Source: Flavobacterium jumunjinense (GTDB taxonomy: Bacteria > Bacteroidota > Bacteroidia > Flavobacteriales > Flavobacteriaceae). From it: 64,000 nt of DNA. Numbering within the stretch: position 1 is the first letter of the stretch; each line of letters opens with the position of its first letter. The stretch covers positions 1,364,001 to 1,428,000 of the forward strand of contig NZ_CP091285.1 in NCBI RefSeq assembly GCF_021650975.2, read 5' to 3'. Both the position numbers and the translations under genes were made by a program. Below the pieces are notes generated by a model, which saw only the letters and a program-made list of their open reading frames with translations, did no database searches and was not told the origin of the DNA. Below, one piece after another: positions 34,681 to 42,678 of this stretch.

Positions 34681-35409
34681 TTATTTTATTCTAAAAAGTC
34701 CATACTTCATGATACAATAAATAGCTCTAAAGCCATCTTTCCAACCAATTTTTTTACCTTCTTCATAGGTTCTACCATAATAAGAAATACCTACCTCATA
34801 AATTCTAATTTTTGGTACTCTTGATATTTTTGCCGTAACTTCGGGTTCAAAGCCAAAACGATTTTCTCTTAAAGGTATTGATTGTATAATACTGGTATTA
34901 AAAAGTTTATAACAGGTTTCCATGTCTGATAAGTTCAAATTGGTAAACATATTTGATAAAAAAGTCAAGAATTTATTACCTATAGTATGCCAAAAAAAGG
35001 AAATTCTATGAGGATTTCCACCAGCAAATCTACTTCCGTAAACAACATCAGCAAAACCATCTAAAATAGGTTTTAAAAGTAAATTATATTCTTGCGGATC
35101 ATATTCTAAATCAGCATCTTGTATGATTAAATAATCACCAGTTGCTTTTTGAATACCGGTATGTAATGCTGCTCCTTTTCCCTTATTAACCTCATGTTTA
35201 AAATATTGAATATTTAAAGTAGGATTGCTGTTCATGTATTTTTTAATAGCATTTTCCGTATTGTCTTTAGAACAATCATTAACTATTATTATTTCTTTCT
35301 CAATATCGTTTAACAAGTTTACCTGTTGTAATTTATCTAAAATAAAATGAATAGTAGGTCCTTCATTATATGCAGGAATTATAACAGATAGTTTTTGAAA
35401 TGTATGCAT
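34681..35409 (-). CDS. Family GT2 glycosyltransferase (dolichyl-phosphate-mannose synthase-like)
   Basis: This 242-residue GT-A enzyme opens 'Ser-Val-Ile-Ile-Pro-Ala-Tyr-Asn-Glu' (about 8-16), then 'Asn-Asp-Cys-Ser-Lys-Asp' (about 45-50) and 'Gln-Asp-Ala-Asp-Leu-Glu-Tyr-Asp-Pro' (about 96-104, with the metal-binding Asp-x-Asp). It has no C-terminal membrane helices, like soluble DPM1. Such enzymes make polyprenyl-phosphate sugars, which would suit the GT-C-like protein next door. The donor sugar is unknown. Confidence 0.88.
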   Translation of the reverse strand: MHTFQKLSVIIPAYNEGPTIHFILDKLQQVNLLNDIEKEIIIVNDCSKDNTENAIKKYMNSNPTLNIQYFKHEVNKGKGAALHTGIQKATGDYLIIQDADLEYDPQEYNLLLKPILDGFADVVYGSRFAGGNPHRISFFWHTIGNKFLTFLSNMFTNLNLSDMETCYKLFNTSIIQSIPLRENRFGFEPEVTAKISRVPKIRIYEVGISYYGRTYEEGKKIGWKDGFRAIYCIMKYGLFRIK

Positions 35410-35421
35410 CGTTATTATGTT

Positions 35422-36159
35422 TTATTTAAAAAAGACACCATCTACTTCTAATAGTTTGCCTGTGTTTTTGTCGTAATGGCCACTTTCAATCGTGGTTAAT
35501 TTAAAATCTAAAGATTTAAGAAAATTACTCATCTCTTCAAATGTTAAACTTCCTTCATAAGAAGGAATAAGAGCCATTTCTATTTGAATTCCAGCTATTT
35601 TTTTTAGAGAATCTTTTGCACCATCAAGAACCATTTTTTCATAACCCTGTGTGTCAATTTTAAGATAAATATTTTTATCCTTTAAATTAAGTTTTGAAAA
35701 TAGTGTGTCTAGTTTACTAATTGTAATAGTTTCAGTAGTAACAAAAGTAGCCTCTGGAGCACTACTAGTTAATTGAGGTAAATCTTTTAATATAGAACTA
35801 CTTACAGAGTTTTTAGATATATTTATAGTTGATTCACCATCCCGCTCTCCTAAAGAAACATTATGAACTTCCCATAAATTGTCACTTGAAGAGGCTTTCT
35901 TCAATTTAGTAAATGCCTCAGAAGTAGGTTCAAAAGATATGATTCGGCCTCTATAACCAATATTTCTCAATTCTGAACCATATTGACCAATATTTGCACC
36001 TACATCAATTACTAGGTTAATATTATAGTCTTTTAAAAGTTTAATTCTTCTGTCTAGTTCAGGTGTTGGATACCTACTAATTTCAATTCCTGTTAAAGAA
36101 TTAAAAAAATGTTTAAATTTTAAAAGTACAGCTTTGTTTTTATATATAAATTTATTCAT
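35422..36159 (-). CDS. FkbM-family methyltransferase
   Basis: The 245-residue protein has the FkbM signature: 'Val-Ile-Asp-Val-Gly-Ala-Asn-Ile-Gly-Gln-Tyr-Gly' (about 50-61), 'Phe-Glu-Pro' near 77, and 'Leu-Lys-Ile-Asp-Thr-Gln-Gly-Tyr-Glu' near 167-175. These SAM enzymes typically O-methylate sugars or polyketides; here the likely target is a glycan hydroxyl. The start overlaps the end of the flippase gene by 8 bases, showing coupling. Confidence 0.9.
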   Translation of the reverse strand: MNKFIYKNKAVLLKFKHFFNSLTGIEISRYPTPELDRRIKLLKDYNINLVIDVGANIGQYGSELRNIGYRGRIISFEPTSEAFTKLKKASSSDNLWEVHNVSLGERDGESTINISKNSVSSSILKDLPQLTSSAPEATFVTTETITISKLDTLFSKLNLKDKNIYLKIDTQGYEKMVLDGAKDSLKKIAGIQIEMALIPSYEGSLTFEEMSNFLKSLDFKLTTIESGHYDKNTGKLLEVDGVFFK

Positions 36160-37516
36160 TTATGGCAATAGAATTTACAATTTTGTAGCACTTATATGGA
36201 ATAAAAATAACCCAAAGTACCATAATAACTAATGAGGACAAAACAACACTGTTTATATCGAAGCCCAAATCTACAAAAAAATATGACAATGGAATTTTTA
36301 TTATTACACTTATTAATATAAATAAAATATAAAGATTCAATTTACCTATTCCATTTAAAAAGAAAGTATAGAAAGTAACATAAATTCTAATTAAAGTTAC
36401 TAAAGATATTAATAATATAAAATGACTTGGATATACAATTTTTTCGTTTAGCCAAATAGATAGAATAAAAGGAATTAATAATGCTAAAAAAACAACAGCT
36501 ATAACAATTACACTAAAAAAAAGATTAAATTTTTTAAAAGCTGTTAATAAAGCATTTTTATTTTTTTCAATATAATGTTTTGCAAACATCGACCACAATG
36601 GTGAAAGTCCTGCAAATAAAATTAAAAAAGGAAACTGAAACAACTTATTAACTACTTCATATACTGTAACTTTTGATGTGCCAAAAACATTTGAAATAAT
36701 ATAGTTATCAGAAGTAAATATAAAAATTATACCTAATTCTATCAACATATATTTTGATCCTAATTTTAATAAATTAGTTATAAATAATGGAGGAGTTTTT
36801 GTTTTTGTCTTTAAATTTAATTGTTCTCTTTTAAAAAAAGTATAGGTATAAATAATATTTATTATTAATGCGAATGTACCATTTACGATTGTAATCATTA
36901 ATAATTTTACTTCTACATTAACATTACTAAATGTATTAACTAAAATAAATAATAAAATAAAAAAACCAAATTGATTTAGTGCTATAGATTGTTCAGCATA
37001 TTTTCCTTTTAAAAAAGCAACATTCAATGATTTTTGAATGTTTATAATGAAGTTCAAACAAAAGAAAAAAACATTTAAAAGAAATAAATTATTAATAAAA
37101 GTCCTTGAGTGATTTTCAATATTTAATAAGGATTTTATATCTACTAAATAACTAAATATCAAAAAACTAAAGAAAACTATTAAGCCAATATATGTTGAAA
37201 ACTTATAAGTTGTTTTAATATAACTTTTTAACAAATCGTGCTTGTTTTCATGTAATAAAACAGGAATTTTTGTTTTTAATGAGCTTTGGATTCCAAAATC
37301 CATTAATAATACCCATTGAAAAAAAGTAAAAATAAGCACCCAAAGACCATACTCTTCAATTCCTAAAAAATCTATTAAAATTCGAATAGATAAAAATAAA
37401 GACAAGCCAGAAGCTGCTTTATATAAGCCACTCATGATTAAGTGATTTTCTAAAATTTTTTTCATTCGAATTTTAATAGATTTTTTAGAATCCAAAAATA
37501 CAATTAAATTAAACAT
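36152..37516 (-). CDS. Wzx-like polysaccharide flippase
   Basis: The protein has up to 454 residues with about twelve to fourteen membrane segments in the pattern of the MATE-like polysaccharide transport family, with a central Lys-rich cytoplasmic loop (about 235-250) and 'Thr-Ser-Asp-Asn-Tyr-Ile-Ile' near 269, a common Wzx-region motif. It would move lipid-linked repeat units across the inner membrane. The first ATG (37516) adds 17 residues before a second ATG at 37465 that starts 'Met-Lys-Lys-Ile-Leu-Glu-Asn'; the second looks more natural, but neither has a clear signal. It is the first gene of the minus-strand block. Confidence 0.82.
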   Translation of the reverse strand: MFNLIVFLDSKKSIKIRMKKILENHLIMSGLYKAASGLSLFLSIRILIDFLGIEEYGLWVLIFTFFQWVLLMDFGIQSSLKTKIPVLLHENKHDLLKSYIKTTYKFSTYIGLIVFFSFLIFSYLVDIKSLLNIENHSRTFINNLFLLNVFFFCLNFIINIQKSLNVAFLKGKYAEQSIALNQFGFFILLFILVNTFSNVNVEVKLLMITIVNGTFALIINIIYTYTFFKREQLNLKTKTKTPPLFITNLLKLGSKYMLIELGIIFIFTSDNYIISNVFGTSKVTVYEVVNKLFQFPFLILFAGLSPLWSMFAKHYIEKNKNALLTAFKKFNLFFSVIVIAVVFLALLIPFILSIWLNEKIVYPSHFILLISLVTLIRIYVTFYTFFLNGIGKLNLYILFILISVIIKIPLSYFFVDLGFDINSVVLSSLVIMVLWVIFIPYKCYKIVNSIAINE

Positions 37517-37578
37517 TTAAGATAAATTTGATTTAAAGTACTTTAAAAATTAAGTATTATTGCATAAATTTTTTTGAA

Positions 37579-38319
37579 ATGAGTTATCAATTTGTTCAAA
37601 TATTAGGTATAAAATTCTATAATGGTTTAGTGGAAGGAGCTTTTAATTTTCTAAAAGAAAATGGAGGATTAATGACAGTACCAGCAGCACCAGCTTTAGT
37701 TACAATTAAAGATGATAAGTCATACTATAATTCTTTATTAAATTCAGATATCGTAATTCCTGATAGTGGTTATATGGTATTGATTTGGAATTTTTTATAT
37801 AAAAACAAATTAAAAAAAATATCAGGATTAGAATTTATTAATCATTTTTTATCACAAAATGATAGAGTAAATCAAGGTAAATTGTTTTTAATTAATCCTT
37901 CAGAACTTGATGGTCAAATTAATACTCAATATTTAAACAATGCCAAATTTGATTTAGAAGAAGCATATAATTATACTGCACCTTTTTATAAAAAAACCAT
38001 AATTGATGTCGATTTATTAGACCGATTGGAAGAAAAAAAACCAAAATGGATTCTTATTAACATTGGAGGAGGGACACAAGAAAAACTAGGATTGTATTTA
38101 AAAGAAAATTTATCCTATAAACCTGCAATCTTATGTACAGGAGCAGCAATAGCCTTTAAAACGGGAAGACAAGGTAAAATGCCAACTTGGATGGATCAAA
38201 TTTATTTAGGTTGGTTGCATAGGTGTTTTTCAAATCCCAAGATTTTTATTCCTAGATATCTTAAAGGATTTAAATTAATAAAAATTATATTGCATAATAA
38301 GTCTAGTATTTTGAAATGA
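37579..38319 (+). CDS. WecG/TagA/CpsF-family glycosyltransferase
   Basis: This 246-residue protein matches the WecG/TagA (GT26) family. It has 'Met-Thr-Val-Pro-Ala-Ala-Pro-Ala-Leu-Val' (about 32-41), 'Ile-Pro-Asp-Ser-Gly-Tyr-Met-Val' (about 59-66; Asp-Ser-Gly instead of the usual Asp-Gly-x-Gly), and a C-terminal 'Met-Pro-Thr-Trp-Met-Asp' with 'Gly-Trp-Leu-His-Arg' (about 207-220), the usual Ala-Pro-x-Trp-x-x-x-x-Gly-Leu-Glu-Trp region. The family adds ManNAc or glucose to undecaprenyl-linked intermediates. It begins the plus-strand run leading to the initiating transferase. Confidence 0.85.
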   Translation: MSYQFVQILGIKFYNGLVEGAFNFLKENGGLMTVPAAPALVTIKDDKSYYNSLLNSDIVIPDSGYMVLIWNFLYKNKLKKISGLEFINHFLSQNDRVNQGKLFLINPSELDGQINTQYLNNAKFDLEEAYNYTAPFYKKTIIDVDLLDRLEEKKPKWILINIGGGTQEKLGLYLKENLSYKPAILCTGAAIAFKTGRQGKMPTWMDQIYLGWLHRCFSNPKIFIPRYLKGFKLIKIILHNKSSILK

Positions 38320-38322
38320 AAA

Positions 38323-38353
38323 TTTGTCAATTCTTATATTAAAATTATATTTG
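38323..38353 (+). promoter_or_regulatory. Full Bacteroidota promoter before the GDP-mannose epimerase-like gene
   Basis: TTTG at 38323-38326 and TATATTTG at 38346-38353 are spaced by 19 bases, matching the -33/-7 pair. The ATG follows 26 bases downstream, so this gene is probably transcribed on its own and ends at the terminator at 39341. Confidence 0.7.
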
Positions 38354-38379
38354 TAATTGATAATTAATTAATAATTATA

Positions 38380-39333
38380 ATGAAAAAAGTTTTAGTTTGT
38401 GGTGCCGGAGGATTTATAGGTGGACACCTTGTTAGTCGTTTAAAAAATGAAGGATTTTGGGTAAGAGGAGTTGACTTAAAAGAAAATGAATATGGTAATA
38501 CTAATTCAGATGACTTTATATTAGGAGATTTAAGAGATCCTGAAATTGCAAAAAAGGCAGTTAAAGGTATTGATGAAGTTTATCAGTTAGCTGCAGATAT
38601 GGGAGGAGCTGGATATATTTTTACAGGAGAACACGATGCTGATGTTATGAATAATTCTGCTTTGTGTAACTTAAATGTTTTAGGCGCATCTCAAAAAGAA
38701 GGAGTAAAAAGGATTTTCTATTCATCTTCAGCATGTATGTATCCCGAATATAATCAAATGGATCCCAATAATCCAAAATGTTCTGAAGATTCTGCTTATC
38801 CAGCAGCTCCTGATAGTGAATATGGATGGGAAAAACTTTTTAGTGAAAGATTATATTTATCATATCAAAGAAATTATAGCATAGAAGTTCGTATTGCAAG
38901 ATTTCATAATATTTTTGGACCTCAAGGAACTTGGAATGGAGGAAAAGAAAAAGCTCCAGCAGCTATGTGTAGAAAAGTAGCAGAAGCAACAGAAGGTAGT
39001 TATATTGAGGTTTGGGGAGATGGAAAACAAACACGCTCATTTTTATATATTGATGAATGTATTGAAGCTGTTATTAGGTTAATGAACTCTAATTTTTCAG
39101 GCCCAGTGAACATTGGTTCTGAGGAAATGATTTCTATAAATGATTTTGCAAATATGGCGATTGATATTTCAGGAAAAAACTTAATAATTAAAAATATTGA
39201 AGGTCCAACAGGTGTGAGAGGTAGAAATTCAGATAATCGATTATTATATGATAAATTAAATTGGCAACCCTCAATGCCTTTGAGAGAAGGAATGGAAAAA
39301 ACTTATAAATGGATAGAGTCTCAAATTAAATAA
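38380..39333 (+). CDS. GDP-mannose 3,5-epimerase-like SDR enzyme
   Basis: The 317-residue extended SDR has 'Gly-Ala-Gly-Gly-Phe-Ile-Gly-Gly' (about 8-15). The motifs 'Ala-Ala-Asp-Met-Gly-Gly-Ala-Gly-Tyr-Ile' (about 71-80), 'Ser-Ser-Ser-Ala-Cys-Met-Tyr-Pro-Glu' (catalytic Cys, about 117-125) and 'Tyr-Gly-Trp-Glu-Lys' (about 148-152) closely resemble plant GDP-mannose 3,5-epimerase, as do 'Asn-Ile-Phe-Gly-Pro' and 'Arg-Ser-Phe'. Plant GME makes GDP-L-galactose and GDP-L-gulose; a GDP-linked epimerised hexose for this glycan is the inference. It has its own promoter and terminator. Confidence 0.85.
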   Translation: MKKVLVCGAGGFIGGHLVSRLKNEGFWVRGVDLKENEYGNTNSDDFILGDLRDPEIAKKAVKGIDEVYQLAADMGGAGYIFTGEHDADVMNNSALCNLNVLGASQKEGVKRIFYSSSACMYPEYNQMDPNNPKCSEDSAYPAAPDSEYGWEKLFSERLYLSYQRNYSIEVRIARFHNIFGPQGTWNGGKEKAPAAMCRKVAEATEGSYIEVWGDGKQTRSFLYIDECIEAVIRLMNSNFSGPVNIGSEEMISINDFANMAIDISGKNLIIKNIEGPTGVRGRNSDNRLLYDKLNWQPSMPLREGMEKTYKWIESQIK

Positions 39334-39340
39334 AAAAATA

Positions 39341-39382
39341 AAAGAGGTTGTTCATCCTTCATTTTTGGACAACCCCTTTTTT
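39341..39382 (+). terminator. Terminator after the epimerase-like gene
   Basis: A 13-bp stem with two G-U pairs (39341-39353 with 39367-39379) is followed by a T run to 39382. It lies 8 bases after the stop. Confidence 0.8.
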
Positions 39383-39712
39383 AGTGCTTTTATCTAAAAT
39401 TAATATATTGGAGTTTATTTAAAAAAACACACAATAGTTAAGATAGTTTTTAAAAATAAGATAGGTAATTCTTCAGAATTATTTTCAATAAACATTTTCG
39501 ATAGAATACATAAAATCATTTAGTTCGTTTTATTGAACAAGTTGCTAATCTGTTTAATATTAGTAATATATTAAAAAAACATAAAATAGTAAGTTCTTTG
39601 GCTTATCATTCAAAAATGATTAATAGGGTAATGTTTGTCCTATTAAATACCTTGAGGTTAAGCAAAAAAATGATAAACGGCAGGTTTTCAAAACACTTTT
39701 GTTGAATGAATG
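39383..39712. other. Gene-free stretch, probably decayed DNA
   Basis: All frames are broken by frequent stops. One frame around 39530-39690 reads for about 50 codons with residues such as Ala-Tyr-His-Ser-Lys-Met, but I could not link it to a family. Together with the recognisable remnants to its right, this is most likely eroded coding or insertion-sequence DNA. Confidence 0.4.
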
Positions 39713-40125
39713 ATGAACATATTTATAAAAGAATAATACGTTGCTATTATACCACTCGGGATATAAGATAGATATTCTAACAGAACTTTCAGAATCTTGT
39801 TTTGAAGTCGATTTGTTTAGAAATATCAGAGCGATCTGAAATGGAATTTGTTAAGATAGGTTTTGAATCAGATTAGGTTCATTTTTTGATACAGAGTCTT
39901 GCATCATTTTCAGTTACCAAAATGGTTATAGTATAACCGCTAGAGAGATGTTCAGATTATTTCTAGAGATAAAACAAAAGTTATGGAGGGAATTATAGAC
40001 AAGTGAATACTGCTTAAACACTGTAGGTCAAATACATTAATAGAGAAGTAATTTATAAATATGTTGAAAGTCAAGCTAAAGTAAAGGAATATATAAAAGT
40101 ATATTCGGGATAGCTTCAGTTCTTT
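39713..40125 (+). pseudogene. Decayed IS200/IS605-type transposase (tnpA, Y1/HUH)
   Basis: Joined over several frames and stops, the translation matches TnpA of the IS200/IS605 group: 'Glu-Phe-Val-Lys-Ile-Gly-Phe-Glu-Ser-Asp-stop-Val-His-Phe-Leu-Ile' at about 39841-39890, where the HUH motif's first His codon is replaced by TAG at 39874; 'Ser-Val-Thr-Lys-Met-Val'; a 'stop-Thr-Ser-Glu-Tyr-Cys-Leu-Asn-Thr-Val-Gly-Gln' segment at 39996-40031, where Tyr (40008) is the catalytic tyrosine position and the stop replaces Trp; and 'Tyr-Val-Glu-Ser-Gln-Ala-Lys' near 40065. At least five stops and two frame changes show it has been dead for long. No intact ends or tnpB were found. Confidence 0.72.
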
Positions 40126-40147
40126 TGATACTTTGAGACTTGCCTAG

Positions 40148-40303
40148 GGTTATCCATTTATAAATTTTAAAAATATACTTAAAAATAAAGATTTTATAGA
40201 TATTGCTTTTGCAATTCTAATGATAAGTGTATTTTTGACCGAGTCTTTTTTATGGAGATAAAGAGGAATAATCTTTTTTATTGTTTATTCAATTCAAAAG
40301 TAA
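40148..40303 (+). pseudogene. C-terminal remnant of an O-antigen ligase/polymerase gene
   Basis: An open stretch reads 'Phe-Ala-Ile-Leu-Met-Ile-Ser-Val-Phe-Leu-Thr-Glu-Ser-Phe-Leu-Trp-Arg', then a TAA at 40259, then 'Arg-Gly-Ile-Ile-Phe-Phe'. This parallels the C-terminus of the intact 27225-28451 protein (Phe-Thr-Glu-Asp-Phe-Phe-Tyr-Arg-Gln-Lys-Gly). The TAA sits where Gln (CAA) is found in the intact gene, so one C-to-T change explains it. Nothing upstream of 40148 continues the gene, so the rest was lost, perhaps when the transposase remnant next to it was inserted. Confidence 0.6.
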
Positions 40304-40328
40304 TAAAATTTAATTCAAAGGAAAGTAA

Positions 40329-41312
40329 ATGAAGAGAGTATTAATAACAGGAGCAGCAGGATTTTTAGGTTCACATCTTTGCGATAAATTCATAGCAGAA
40401 GGTTATTTCGTTATTGGAATGGATAATTTAATTACGGGTGATTTAAAGAACATTGAACATCTTTTTAAAGAAAAGAATTTTGAGTTTTACCACCATGATA
40501 TTACGAAATTTGTTCATGTGCCAGGTAAATTAGACTATATTTTACATTTTGCATCACCAGCAAGTCCAATTGATTATTTAAAGATACCTATTCAGACATT
40601 AAAAGTTGGTTCTTTAGGTACCCATAATTTATTGGGATTAGCTAGGGTAAAAAAAGCTCGTATTTTAATTGCTTCAACTTCTGAAATTTATGGAGATCCA
40701 TTAGTTCATCCACAAACAGAAGAGTATTATGGAAATGTGAATACTATTGGACCACGTGGTGTTTACGACGAAGCAAAACGTTTCCAAGAATCAATTACTA
40801 TGGCTTATCACACTTTTCACGGTGTAGAAACTCGCATACTAAGGATTTTTAATACATACGGGCCAAGAATGAGATTAAATGATGGACGTGTTATTCCTGC
40901 ATTTATTGGTCAGGCATTAAGAGGAGAAGACTTAACAGTTTTCGGTGACGGAAGTCAAACTAGGTCATTCTGTTATGTAGATGATCAAGTAGAAGGTATC
41001 TGGAAATTATTACATTCTGATTATTATTTACCTGTTAATATTGGTAATCCAGATGAGATTACTATTAAGGATTTTGCAGAAGAAATTATTAAGTTGACAG
41101 GAACAACTCAAAAAATAATCTATAAGGATTTACCAATGAATGATCCTTTACAACGTCAACCAGATATTTCAAAAGCTAGAGCTATTTTAGGTTGGGAACC
41201 TAAAACTGGAAGAGCTGATGGTATGAAAATTACCTATGATTATTTTAGATCGCTTTCTACTGAAGAATTGGCAAAAGAAGAACATAAGGACTTTACTAAA
41301 TATATTCATTAG
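40329..41312 (+). CDS. UDP-glucuronate decarboxylase-like SDR (UXS type)
   Basis: The 327-residue extended SDR has 'Gly-Ala-Ala-Gly-Phe-Leu-Gly-Ser-His' (about 8-16), 'Ala-Ser-Pro-Ala-Ser-Pro-Ile-Asp-Tyr' (about 76-84), 'Ser-Thr-Ser-Glu-Ile-Tyr-Gly-Asp-Pro' (about 117-125) and 'Tyr-Asp-Glu-Ala-Lys-Arg' (about 148-153). This order is diagnostic of UDP-xylose synthase/UDP-glucuronate decarboxylase, which yields UDP-xylose from UDP-glucuronate. No UDP-glucose dehydrogenase gene is in the window. One base separates its stop from the sugar-transferase ATG. Confidence 0.9.
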   Translation: MKRVLITGAAGFLGSHLCDKFIAEGYFVIGMDNLITGDLKNIEHLFKEKNFEFYHHDITKFVHVPGKLDYILHFASPASPIDYLKIPIQTLKVGSLGTHNLLGLARVKKARILIASTSEIYGDPLVHPQTEEYYGNVNTIGPRGVYDEAKRFQESITMAYHTFHGVETRILRIFNTYGPRMRLNDGRVIPAFIGQALRGEDLTVFGDGSQTRSFCYVDDQVEGIWKLLHSDYYLPVNIGNPDEITIKDFAEEIIKLTGTTQKIIYKDLPMNDPLQRQPDISKARAILGWEPKTGRADGMKITYDYFRSLSTEELAKEEHKDFTKYIH

Positions 41313-41313
41313 G

Positions 41314-42678
41314 ATGCCTAATAATAAAGGAAGATATTCAAAATATATAAGGCCTGTAAGCGCTTTTTTAGACATTTTCATGGTTATAGTTTTATTTCCG
41401 TTCTTTTTTAAAGAACTGGAAATAAATTACCTATATTTTAGTGTTTATTTATTCTTAATTTGGTTTTTAATTTCCTTTTTTACTAAGTTTTATGAAATTT
41501 ATAGATTTACGACACCTGTAGAAATTGTTTCAAAAACAGTAAAGCAAGCCGTTTTTTTTCTATTATTAATTATTGCTTTTTTTCCTTTTAATAGAAAAGT
41601 TTTTTTTAGTGGTTTAGCTATAGCAAAATACTTTATAATCCTTTTTTTAGTAATTATAATTTTAAAAACTATACTTTTTTATTATTTAAAAAAGTATAGG
41701 ATTGCTACTGGAAATAATTATAGAAATACAATTATTATAGGTTATACAGATCAATCTAAAGATTTAAAAGATCTTTTTGATAAAAGGCCAGATTATGGAT
41801 ATAAGTTTAAGGGTTTTTTTTCTGACAAGAAGAGCAATGAAAATGTTATTGGAAAAACAGATGCTATAAAGAACTATTGTATTGAACAAAAAATTGATGA
41901 AATATATTGTTCGCTAAACGAAATATCTAATGATAAGCTTAAAAGTTTAGTTGAGTTCTCAGATATTAATGATATTGTGATCAAATTTATACCTGATACA
42001 AAGGCAATATTTTCTAAATATTTAAAGATAGATTATTATGGATTGTTTCCTGTTTTATCGTTAAGAAAAACACCATTACATGATCCGTATGTTAAGTTTT
42101 TAAAAAGGAGTTTTGATTTTTTGTTTTCAATATTTATAGTTGTTGTTATTTTATCTTGGTTAGCTCCAATTATGGCTGTTTTAATAAAATTAGAATCAAG
42201 AGGACCAATTTTTTTTAAACAAAGTAGACCTGGATTAGATGAAAAGGGTTTCGTTTGTTATAAGTTTAGATCTATGAGACTTAATGGAACTACTGAGCAA
42301 GAAGCTTCAAGAAATGATCCAAGAGTTACACGTATTGGTAGATTTATTAGAAAAACGAGCTTAGATGAATTACCACAATTCTTCAATGTTCTTCTTGGTG
42401 ACATGTCTGTTGTTGGTCCACGTCCTCATTTATGGTCACAAAACATAAATTATGGAAAAAAAGTAAAGAAATATATGGTGCGTCACTATGTTAAGCCTGG
42501 AATAACTGGTTTAGCACAGGTTAAAGGATATAGGGGAGAAATTGAAACTGAAGAGGATATGGTTAATAGAATCAGATATGATGTTTTCTATATTGAGAAT
42601 TGGTCAATATTTTTAGATTTTAAAATAATAATCCTTACAGTGGTCAATATTTTTAGAGGAGAAGAAAAAGCATATTAA
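41314..42678 (+). CDS. Polyprenyl-phosphate sugar-1-phosphate transferase (initiating enzyme, WcaJ/WbaP type)
   Basis: Starting at ATG 41314, the protein has 454 residues. An upstream in-frame start at 41236 lies inside the preceding gene and is unlikely. Four N-terminal membrane helices, a central Rossmann-like domain (about 130-260), a fifth hydrophobic segment near 275-300 and the catalytic C-terminal domain follow the family order. The catalytic part has 'Phe-Lys-Gln-Ser-Arg-Pro-Gly-Leu', 'Tyr-Lys-Phe-Arg-Ser-Met', 'Lys-Thr-Ser-Leu-Asp-Glu-Leu-Pro-Gln' and 'Val-Gly-Pro-Arg-Pro'. It loads the first sugar phosphate onto undecaprenyl phosphate and starts repeat-unit synthesis. Confidence 0.93.
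   Translation: MPNNKGRYSKYIRPVSAFLDIFMVIVLFPFFFKELEINYLYFSVYLFLIWFLISFFTKFYEIYRFTTPVEIVSKTVKQAVFFLLLIIAFFPFNRKVFFSGLAIAKYFIILFLVIIILKTILFYYLKKYRIATGNNYRNTIIIGYTDQSKDLKDLFDKRPDYGYKFKGFFSDKKSNENVIGKTDAIKNYCIEQKIDEIYCSLNEISNDKLKSLVEFSDINDIVIKFIPDTKAIFSKYLKIDYYGLFPVLSLRKTPLHDPYVKFLKRSFDFLFSIFIVVVILSWLAPIMAVLIKLESRGPIFFKQSRPGLDEKGFVCYKFRSMRLNGTTEQEASRNDPRVTRIGRFIRKTSLDELPQFFNVLLGDMSVVGPRPHLWSQNINYGKKVKKYMVRHYVKPGITGLAQVKGYRGEIETEEDMVNRIRYDVFYIENWSIFLDFKIIILTVVNIFRGEEKAY

Noticed and set aside
39383..40328. Intact insertion sequence or toxin-antitoxin pair in the 1-kb gap
   Set aside because: No frame is open for more than about 50 codons, and the recognisable parts are full of stops and frame changes.
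41236..41313. 26-residue N-terminal extension of the sugar transferase
   Set aside because: It would lie inside the UXS-like gene; the ATG at 41314, one base after that gene's stop, fits operon spacing and family length.
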